A DNA stretch of 64,000 nucleotides from Sinotaia quadrata (Eukaryota > Mollusca > Gastropoda > Architaenioglossa > Viviparidae). Below the pieces are notes generated by a model. It ran no database searches. It had not been told where the DNA came from and saw only the letters and a list, made by a program, of their open reading frames with translations. The translations under genes and the position numbers were made by a program. The stretch covers positions 51,507,664 to 51,571,663 of the forward strand of contig CM054177.1 in the NCBI GenBank assembly GCA_028829895.1, given 5' to 3'. Position 1 is the first letter of the stretch, and each line of letters begins with the position of its first letter. Of the stretch, positions 55,500 through 64,000 are shown in pieces.

Positions 55500-57220
55500 G
55501 TGGCGGAGAAAATTTTCCTATCCCTATTTCTAACTTAATTATTATATTATTAATTATTATATAATTTGTTAAATGTCAACGTGACATGACCTTCGGGTAC
55601 GTGTATGATGATATTTTTGTAAGTACCGGAGTTAAAAAATAAAAAACTCAGGTAAACAATAGAATATGCTAAAACTTGCTGATGCCAATCCACATCAGTT
55701 CCAAATGGATGAGTAGATTTTTTTTACTAATAGTATCATACTTGTTCATAACAATTTTATCCAATCGGGATAGACCGAAAGTTACTTTGTTGAAGAAAGT
55801 TCTATATTCTAATCACTTTGATTTTGACGTAACTCAAGGAGATCATACAGGGTGATTGTTAGCTTATGGTAAGTTAACTGACTGATAAAGAAATAATGGA
55901 TTCAGAAATATGTTTGCACTTGTTTGCTATCAATCTATGATTTGAATTAGAGAATGCTTATGTAGTTGAACTGTTATTTCTCTGTTCATTAATTTGATTA
56001 TGTTGTACATTATACTTGTGAATTTTGATTGATACTTTATTTCTTATGCTGTTTGTGTATCAGCTAATGAAATTGTTGCAGGATTTGTAAGTTGAGAATG
56101 TTTGTAAGAGAGAAAGGAGTTTAGAGATAAAATATGCCTGAATCTTAGCACTGCCCTTAATTTGGCTTTTGCAGAAACGAACATACCTTTTGACATTTTG
56201 TAACATTGCATATGCTTCAGACTGCAGTGATTATTGTATTCTACCAGATCACGTTGGTGTGTGTATCCAGCATTGTCATTGAACTTTTCAGTAAACATTT
56301 TGCTGTAAGCTGATTCATGTGAATTCGTTTTGAGAGGCAATATGACAGAAATTGAGGCTTGAGTTTGGTCTTGAGAATTCATGAAATGTTTTCCTCGTTG
56401 TGTGCTTGGGTAGTGCACACGAAAATTTTGGAACAGTCCTCGTAATGTGCTTTGATAGTGCATACAAAGTTCTAGATGATTGTCCAGGTTGTGTTTGTGA
56501 GCACATTGAAAATTCAGGAACAGTTGTATAACGTACCTAGAAAGAGTACGTTGGACCATGATCTAACAAGATTCAGTTGTATAACGTGCCTAGGAAGAGT
56601 ACGTTAGACCATCATCTAACAAGAAAATGACTTGTTGCTAACCAGGTGATTGCGAATATTTGTTAGTGACAGCTGAAATCATAGAAAAAGGTTATGTACA
56701 TTGACTATTATTATCTCTCTAAAACTCCACTCTCATTTATGATGAAACTATATCTAGGAACTTGATTATATTGTGTTAATTTGACTGCTGGTGTTTATGC
56801 TAAGATAAACTGAATTAGTTTCTGACCTTTAACCAAACATTGTTGTGAAGTGACATAAATGTCACACTCTTTTGATTCATATTCATATGTTGTATAGTTG
56901 ACTTAATAAAGGTATAGTTAAATTTATTAACCTTCTTGCACATATATTAAAACCTTATGTTGGAGGATTAGTGGGCGGATGGAGACTCGTTAAAATTAAA
57001 ATAAAAGACGGATTTTTATTACCCCTTTAGTAAGACGTTTCCACCAGTGACAGTAAAACGTGTGTCTTATTGTTGAAGGGACAGAACTTTTACTATACCC
57101 TTATAATCCGACAAGTGAGAACTAATAATAAACATAAATTAAGATTTATCCATCACTTGTAATTAGTTATGGATGATTAATAATAATAACAATCATAGCC
57201 AGTAGTAAAGGGGTTCACGT
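55500..57220 (+). repeat. Dispersed repeat family 1, copy C (uninterrupted)
   Basis: This is the full-length-looking copy of the repeat. It starts GTGGCGGAGAAAATTTTCC and ends at TCACGTCTCAGTTAG before a GATA tract. It aligns with 25040-26206 plus 34438-34910 and with inverted copy A. At about 56774 (GATTATATTGTGTTAATTTG) it crosses the point where copy B has the LTR insertion, and here is unoccupied. The 171-codon minus frame at 56044-56559 is not conserved in the other copies. Confidence 0.85.
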
Positions 57221-57225
57221 CTCAG

Positions 57226-57693
<468 letters not shown>

Positions 57694-58074
57694 ATGCTTT
57701 GTATTTTATTTTTATGTGTGCTCTTGTTGGTTATGTATATTTTTATGCTGTGTGTACTTTGATTTTGTTCTTGTTCTTTTGTATATCTTTTGTGCACATT
57801 AGTGTTTGCAGGTTAACATTATTTTTCGAAGAGTAATTAATGTAAATATATCAAGTTTTAATTTCAGGTGTGTGAATAGGAGAACTATAGGTCAGTGATG
57901 ATATCCACTCTTTTTATCGAATAACATATTTAATGATTAGCTTTGATATTTAAACAATTTCTGAGTACTATTGGATATACTGGCAATATATTTGACTATG
58001 GGACCTATTCCTTCTGATTTTTACTGGTAAAGGTCAGTTATATATATTTCGTTTGTAATCCGAAGCAAACTTAT
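57694..58074. other. Unassigned stretch
   Basis: AT-rich; no gene seen. Confidence 0.4.
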
Positions 58075-58079
58075 ATTTC

Positions 58080-58200
58080 TTGTATAGTATATTCTACAAC
58101 TACATACAAAAGTACACTTCTTTTTTGTAGTATATTCTACAACTACATACAAAAGTACACTTCTTTTTGTAGTATATTCTACAACTACATACAAAGGTTT
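58080..58200. repeat. 42-bp tandem triplication
   Basis: AGTATATTCTACAACTACAT followed by ACAAAAGTACACTTCTTTTT and TGT, three copies, the last partly decayed. Confidence 0.93.
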
Positions 58201-58488
58201 TTGCAGCACGGAGTGGATAATGGGAGGTTAAATAATTCCACCCTTGCTTCTGTCATGAATCGCTGTGTCAGGCACGACACCAGAGTGAAATTAATGAATT
58301 AAAATGTGTCTTGTTATTTTCGATTGTGTTCTTACAGGTTAGACGTACACAAGTGAGGGAGAAGTTTCTCTCGACTTTTCGTTCTCTGTTCTTCAGACCG
58401 GAAAATTCTCATTTCATTTTTGTCCCCACATATATGTATACTGTCTTTTTGTGCAAACATGTAACTTTATCTTACTCAGAAATATCAC
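58201..58488. other. Unassigned flank of the second LTR element
   Basis: No gene seen. The five bases before the LTR are ATCAC; if this copy has a target duplication it should be repeated beyond the window. Confidence 0.4.
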
Positions 58489-60025
58489 TGTCACAAGTCT
58501 GATAAAAATGTCCGACCTGATGACCCACTTGCCTTGTTTACTTCAAATTCGAATATTTGAAACCCTTGACCCCTTTGTTCAAAGCTTCCTTTTTCTAGGC
58601 GCTTCTAGAACAGGTCAAGATGTTATGTAACTTTAGGACCATTGTCCAGTTCTCGAACCAACTACATGCTTCGCGAACAGTCACGTGATACGCAATATAC
58701 CTTTCTATATATGTACCCACACGCTTCCGCTCCCTCACTTCGAGCACATTTTAGCTAATTCCATCAGCTTACTCGGGTCGTGAGAGGCAGCCGACGCCAT
58801 AGAGAATCAAGGTACCCTTCGACTTCTCTCAAAAGGTATCATTTATTTAATAGTATTTGCCTATGTATTGTTAAGTATGTATTTGTGCTATGTATTATAT
58901 GATTTCCATATACACTTGAGCATGGTTCAGAGAAATAGCTGAAAACCTATAAGTTACGAAATATAAATTTATTGTAACCATTTTTCCATTTCTGTACTTT
59001 AATTTATATTGTTTTAATTCACTAAGAGCCAGAATGCTGCGCTCGATATGAATTCTTCATGTAATTCAATTATTGCGTGTAAATTTAATTGTAAATTGTG
59101 AAGCGCTCTGTCGGTTTGAATTACCTCTTTGTATGAACATTAATTTAACGTTGTATCTATTTTATTGCTTCATACGTCATGACTGTTAAATGGAACACAT
59201 GTGAGACGATTATATTTTTTCTAAATCTAATTGTAAGCGACGCGAGGTCGAAAACTCTTTGTTCAGCGCATTTAACTGAGCCATGCCTAGTAGGACGTGT
59301 TAGGTTGAGAATTATATCCAAGCACGTTGCTTCCACAGGTCGGTTCATGTTCACCCATGCCTCACCTGCATTAGCTTATTGGTATAAGCTGGTTGAATTC
59401 CACTCTGAGGGCCATGCCGCTAAAATTCCAGTTCCTAGCCACTAACAGGGGGACACCATTCCTTATGCACCACGTGCGTCGCTAAAGGGGGACTGAGGGA
59501 ACGGACCGGCATGACTGAGTGTTGAGACCAAATTGATGCAAGAATAGAGCTAAGTACAACCCAAGTGTACAGATCTCAAAGGAACACTTTTCTGGCAATT
59601 TAGATTGACAAAAATCAGGCATATGCGCGTAAAGATAGAGTGAAAGACTATTCACGTTCGCATTCGATTTATTGTTAATTTGTTAAACTTTATTAAATCT
59701 TATTTTCTTTGTTAATACCTCTTAGTAGTTGATTCATATGCATGATAGACCAAAAGATTTCTTCTTAGATTAAATGGGGGCGAATGAGCAGGATGTTGAA
59801 ATGAATGCATATTAATTTAGAGGGATTTAACGGTTTTTAATCTAGCTAAAGTTCGCAGTTTATTAGTTTGTAAATTTGTCGTCTGAACTACAAGACACAC
59901 CTTTAATTAGTCAAATAATAAATTGAGCAACCAGTCTGCATAGAATATGAGAGAAAGAATTAATTATATTTAAAGTCTTTAATTATTCTAAGCAGGGTCT
60001 TTAAATAAATACTGGAAACGTAACA
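58489..60025 (+). repeat. 5' LTR of the second Gmr1-like element
   Basis: Begins TGTCACAAGTCTG and ends GGAAACGTAACA, matching the first copy's LTR ends. It is 10 bp shorter than the 1547-bp LTRs. The TATA-like TCTATATATG is kept at 58704-58713. Confidence 0.93.
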
Positions 60026-60027
60026 AG

Positions 60028-60049
60028 TGGGGAAATCTCGTCCGTGGAT
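60028..60049 (+). other. Degenerate primer binding site of the second copy
   Basis: TGGGGAAATCTCGTCCGTGGAT stands where the first copy has the intact tRNA-Pro 18-mer. One G is replaced by AAAT, and an extra T splits CCGGGAT. Pairing to tRNA-Pro would be interrupted, so this copy is probably impaired in priming unless another tRNA is used. Confidence 0.75.
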
Positions 60050-60652
60050 TGATATGTATTAAATTGTAAATTGTAACATTTTTATACATAGGGCGCATCA
60101 TAACCTAGAAACGAACGAACGAACAGAAATTGCCAATTGTTCTTTTGATTTTTGTATCACTGATTTTCTTTGCTTTTGTTGTGACATGTGCATGTATTCT
60201 TTTGCAGAGTAGCGTGCATGTTTAATCAATGTTAATATGTTTAAGCGTAGTTAAGTGTTTAATATTGATTAAGTTGGATGATTTATTTAGTATTGTGTTA
60301 CTGAGTACTTCATTGTGAGGAGTCGAAGGTTATACCGCCAGCTAGGAGAGTTAACGGTAGTAACAGACTTCGGACTATTATATTTAGGGTGCTAGATATA
60401 ATGTGTAATGTTGTATGGTAGGAGCCGTGACATTACGAAAGTCTTGGAACAGCGGACACTGTGACAAGCAGGTGAAACGTGTAAGAGTTAACGCGCAATT
60501 TATTTCGGAAGGTGTTCTGAGTAAATTAAATAATTTTTGTAAGGTTGTAGCCTAAAAGTTATTTTCGGGATAAGCGGAGTTATCGCCGACGGTTAAAAAC
60601 ACACAATTCACGAGAGACATTCTTATTGTAGCCAGCGCGCTAAGACAGTAAA

Positions 60653-63600
60653 ATGGATCTAGAGCAGATTTTCGAAAATCTGAAAAAGAAAGGTATCATG
60701 TTAGGATATCAGGGTGATGAACTGACTAGCTACACTAGAACTGAGCTAGAGAAAGCGGAAAAAGCAGAAAAGGAGAGAGTAGAAAAAGCGGACAAAGAAA
60801 GGCAAGAGATAGAAAGAGAAGAACGCGTTGCTAATCGCGAACTGAAGAAGTTAGAAGCTGAAAAACTAGCTGAAGTTAAAAAGTTAGAAGCTGAAAGGTT
60901 AGCAGACACGGAAGCAAAACGCATCGCAGCGGATACAGAAGCCAAACGCATCGCGGCAGACGCGGAAATAAAACGGTTAGAATGGGAAGTAAAGAAACTA
61001 GAAGTTACCAATCCAAACCGTGATCGCAGAAGCAGTGGTGATTCGCGTTCTAGCGATGGAAATAATCACAGTAGAATTGAAAATATCATTCCAAAGATAA
61101 ATATGGTCCCATTTGATGAGAACAAAGATCAAATAGACGCGTATTTAAAAACGTTTGAAAAGTTAGCCAGAGCAACAAACATTCCAGCGGAACATTGGGC
61201 GATAAATTTATCGGGATTATTGCAGGGCAGTGCGAAAAACGAGTTCAATAAGCTTAGCGATTCTGAGTCAGATAATTACGACACAGTCAAGGCCGCATTA
61301 TTGAAACGTTACAAACTCACAGCCGACACATACCGACGTAAGTTTAAACAGGCCACGAAAGCCAGTTCAGAGACGCACGCACAGTACATACGACGCGTAA
61401 CTGACTTGTTCCAAAGATGGATAGATCTAGCCGAAACTCCACAGACGTACGCAGGTCTTAGGGATGAAATGATAAAAGACCATATTCTCGGGTCATACAA
61501 ATCAGATCTACTGATTCACTTAGCAATAAGGGAAAAATCTACGCTAGAGGAGATAGGCAACGCCGCCGATCGCTTTGATGACGCACATTCTCAATTCTCG
61601 AACGCACACACGAACAACAAGTCTCGACCGAACGAACCGCAGACTCGAAAGGATAAGAAAAATGACGGGAAGGCACCTAGTGAGCGTGATGATAAAACAT
61701 CTAAACCCGACACTAAAAACAAGTCCGACAAACAGAAAGATAAAAAGAATCTTGCATGTTACACTTGTGGTGATAGTGGCCATTTTTCACGAACATGTCC
61801 TGAAAAGAAAACAGCTAAGGTTTACGCAGTAGAAAGTCATACACCTAAAACGGAAAAATCGAATCGAACACCAGTACAGGCAAACGGTCACGATACAATC
61901 GCTTTGCTTGATACAGGGTGTGAGCTGGACGCTATAGTAAATGCATCATTAGTTAACCGTACCGACTACACAGGGGAGACAATCTCTGTCACCTTTGCCA
62001 ACGGCGAACAAGACATTTTACCAGTAGCTGAGATCTCGATTGTTTCAGACTTTGTAGAAGGAACAGTCAAAGCGGCAGTTATGGAAAACTCACCGCATGA
62101 CGTGATCCTTGGTTGCAAGTATGTTTTGCCATGCAAAAAACAAACTTCAACCGAACCACCACTGGTTAACGCTGTAACCAGAGCAGCGAGTAGTAAAGAC
62201 AAATCTGTGACTGCACCGATGTCTGCCGCACCAGCCGTAGATGAAGCAACAGTTAGCGAGATTAAATTATTACAAGCTGAAGACGAAACACTAGACCGGT
62301 TACGCAAGCAGGCTGTACCTGTTAGTGACGTCAACACTGACGATTCGAATAAGAAAGCGTGCATTATTCTGAAAAAGGGTTTATTGTACCGCTATTCGAA
62401 AGTGGGAGACGAATTTCGGAAACAATTAGTCGTTCCACAAACCAAACGAAATGACGTATTACGATTAGGTCACGAGAGTCTTTTTGGTGCACACATGGGT
62501 GTACAAAAAACAACTAGTCGTATTACAAGTGAGTTTTATTGGCCGGACATCATTGCCGATATCCGTAGATTCGTGTTAAGTTGCGACACATGCCAGAGAA
62601 CACAGTCTAAAAATTCAATCAGACCCGCACCGTTAGGAGAGCCTGAACTGATCAGTGAGCCCTACAAACGCGTAGCAATGGATTTGATTGGGCCTATAAT
62701 ACCCACATCAACGAGAGGTAATCGATACGTGCTGACCACTATTGATTACGCAACAAGATTCGCCGACGCAGTACCATTGAAAAATATTGATACTGAGACT
62801 GTCGCCGAAGCCCTTTTCGGTCTTTGGAGTCGTGTTGGAATTCCTACTGAAATTTTGACAGATCAGGGGAGTCAATTCATAGGCAACGTAATGAAGGAAG
62901 TAAATCGCTTACTTTCCATCAAACATCTTACTTGCACACCATACCACCCCCAGGCAAATGGTCTGATTGAAAAATACAATGGGACATTAAAAACAGCACT
63001 TAAAAAGCTCGCCACTGATAAACCGAAAGACTGGGACAGATACATCCCTGCCCTACTATTTGCATATAGGGAAGTGCCGCAATCTTCCACAGGTTTTTCA
63101 CCATTTGAGCTACTTTACGGACGTACTGTACGCGGACCGATGATGATTTTGAAGGCACTTTGGACTGATGAAAAGACAGATGACGAAGTTAAAACAACTT
63201 ACACATACGTCACTGACTTAAGAAACCGTCTTGAAACTATAGGCAAGATAGCACGGGAAAACCTGACAATAGCTCAGTCTAGACAGGCAGAATATTACAA
63301 TAAGCACACCAAACCTAGAGAATTTGAAGTTAACGACAAAGTGTTACTGTTGCTTCCTGAAGCACATAACAAACTTCAGATGAAATGGAAGGGGCCCTTT
63401 GTAGTTACCGCCAAGCTAGGGGGACTGAACTATAAGGTACAGACAGGAAAGAGAGAGAAAATCTTTCATGTTAACCTACTCAAAAAGTACATAAGCCGTG
63501 AGGATCAAACCACTCAAGCTGATTTTGTCGTAGCGACGATAGTTACAGAAGACGAGGGGGATACTGATTGCGTCACTGGTACTTTACCAAACTGTCCTCT

Positions 63601-64000
63601 ACAGACGGACGAAACTGTCAAAGACGTTAGGGTAAATGAAGCCTTGACAGAAAGACAGAAAAAAGAAGTGAATGAATTGCTTAATGAGTTCTCATCTACT
63701 CTGACAGACAAACCAGGGTTGACAGACTTAATAGAATTTTCACTGAAGCTGACTGACAACAAACCGATACGTTTGAAGCCGTATCCGTTGCCACACGCCA
63801 AGATAGATGACGTTAGACGTGAGATTAAGACTATGTTAGATCTAGGGGTCATAGAGAAGACTGACAGTGCCTACGGATCACCCATCGTGTTGATTAAAAA
63901 ACGTGATAACTCGTTCCGTTTTTGCGTAGACTACCGCAAACTCAATCAAGTGACAGAGTTTTGTGCCGAGCCTCTCCCTGATCCGGATCTCATCTTCACT
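60653..64000 (+). CDS. Gag-Pol of the second Gmr1-like element (partial, open to window end)
   Basis: From the ATG at 60653 the frame holds to the last base: 1116 codons, ending inside the reverse transcriptase at the residue equivalent to 1094 of the first copy. The net difference of 22 residues is fully explained by two 11-residue blocks in the N-terminal coiled coil (AEKERVEKADK and VKKLEAERLAD). The zinc knuckle, protease, integrase and early reverse transcriptase are colinear with the first copy. The integrase first-Asp context is AMDLIG here and ALDLIG there. The 3' end lies outside the window. Confidence 0.93.
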   Translation, partial: MDLEQIFENLKKKGIMLGYQGDELTSYTRTELEKAEKAEKERVEKADKERQEIEREERVANRELKKLEAEKLAEVKKLEAERLADTEAKRIAADTEAKRIAADAEIKRLEWEVKKLEVTNPNRDRRSSGDSRSSDGNNHSRIENIIPKINMVPFDENKDQIDAYLKTFEKLARATNIPAEHWAINLSGLLQGSAKNEFNKLSDSESDNYDTVKAALLKRYKLTADTYRRKFKQATKASSETHAQYIRRVTDLFQRWIDLAETPQTYAGLRDEMIKDHILGSYKSDLLIHLAIREKSTLEEIGNAADRFDDAHSQFSNAHTNNKSRPNEPQTRKDKKNDGKAPSERDDKTSKPDTKNKSDKQKDKKNLACYTCGDSGHFSRTCPEKKTAKVYAVESHTPKTEKSNRTPVQANGHDTIALLDTGCELDAIVNASLVNRTDYTGETISVTFANGEQDILPVAEISIVSDFVEGTVKAAVMENSPHDVILGCKYVLPCKKQTSTEPPLVNAVTRAASSKDKSVTAPMSAAPAVDEATVSEIKLLQAEDETLDRLRKQAVPVSDVNTDDSNKKACIILKKGLLYRYSKVGDEFRKQLVVPQTKRNDVLRLGHESLFGAHMGVQKTTSRITSEFYWPDIIADIRRFVLSCDTCQRTQSKNSIRPAPLGEPELISEPYKRVAMDLIGPIIPTSTRGNRYVLTTIDYATRFADAVPLKNIDTETVAEALFGLWSRVGIPTEILTDQGSQFIGNVMKEVNRLLSIKHLTCTPYHPQANGLIEKYNGTLKTALKKLATDKPKDWDRYIPALLFAYREVPQSSTGFSPFELLYGRTVRGPMMILKALWTDEKTDDEVKTTYTYVTDLRNRLETIGKIARENLTIAQSRQAEYYNKHTKPREFEVNDKVLLLLPEAHNKLQMKWKGPFVVTAKLGGLNYKVQTGKREKIFHVNLLKKYISREDQTTQADFVVATIVTEDEGDTDCVTGTLPNCPLQTDETVKDVRVNEALTERQKKEVNELLNEFSSTLTDKPGLTDLIEFSLKLTDNKPIRLKPYPLPHAKIDDVRREIKTMLDLGVIEKTDSAYGSPIVLIKKRDNSFRFCVDYRKLNQVTEFCAEPLPDPDLIFT

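Larger units (their letters stand above)
58489..64000 (+). mobile_element. Second Gmr1-like LTR retrotransposon, 5' part (runs off window)
   Basis: Plus-strand copy of the element at 26207-34437. It has a 1537-bp 5' LTR (58489-60025), a mutated primer site, the leader and gag-pol up to the reverse transcriptase. It differs from the first copy by many substitutions and small indels in the LTR and leader, but fewer in the coding part. The 3' half is outside the window, so its age from LTR comparison cannot be judged here. Confidence 0.95.

Noticed and set aside
56044..56559. 171-codon minus frame
   Set aside because: Lies in dispersed repeat copy C, and the corresponding stretch of copy B is not open.

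Overview
This is a repeat-rich, AT-rich stretch of an animal nuclear genome. There is one recognisable cellular gene, split by kilobase introns with consensus splice sites, and no bacterial-type gene organisation. The rest is mobile-element copies, long dinucleotide and GATA microsatellites, and many unrelated minisatellites. A tRNA-derived SINE-like stub next to a TG tract, Charlie-like hAT elements and a Gmr1-type retrotransposon fit an aquatic invertebrate. A mollusc, possibly a cephalopod, is my best guess, but this is inference and not proven by the window.

Region 1-9.7 kb is the 5' part of a polypeptide N-acetylgalactosaminyltransferase gene (GALNT family) on the minus strand. Exon 1 (9378-9706) gives the cytosolic tail and membrane anchor. 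Exon 2 (7468-7634) and exon 3 (2589-2766) give the first half of the GT-A catalytic domain, including the DSH metal-binding motif. Later exons would lie before position 1. The introns hold two dispersed repeat families, microsatellites and a 35-bp minisatellite.

Region 9.7-25 kb has no convincing cellular gene. It holds a 25-bp minisatellite, an internally deleted hAT transposon with exact 8-bp target duplications (13160-14520), a 66-bp array, a 53-bp array of about 18 copies, a decayed second hAT (20650-21719) and a 92-bp array.

Region 25-35 kb holds a complete LTR retrotransposon (26207-34437, minus strand) nested in an older dispersed repeat. It has 1547-bp LTRs at both ends, a 5-bp target duplication, an 18-nt tRNA-Pro-type primer site, a polypurine tract and one uninterrupted 1433-codon gag-pol frame. 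Integrase lies before reverse transcriptase, the hallmark of the Gmr1 group of Ty3/gypsy elements. A second, divergent copy starts at 58489 on the plus strand and runs off the end of the window with its frame still open. It carries two extra 11-residue blocks in the Gag coiled coil.

Region 35-45 kb is mostly unassigned AT-rich DNA with a second copy of an intronic dispersed repeat and a 256-bp MITE-like element. Region 45-55 kb is a run of more than a dozen different minisatellites placed almost end to end. Region 55.5-57.2 kb is another copy of the dispersed repeat that hosts the LTR element, here without the insertion, so it serves as a paralogous empty site. It is followed by a 467-bp GATA-type tract and then the second LTR element.
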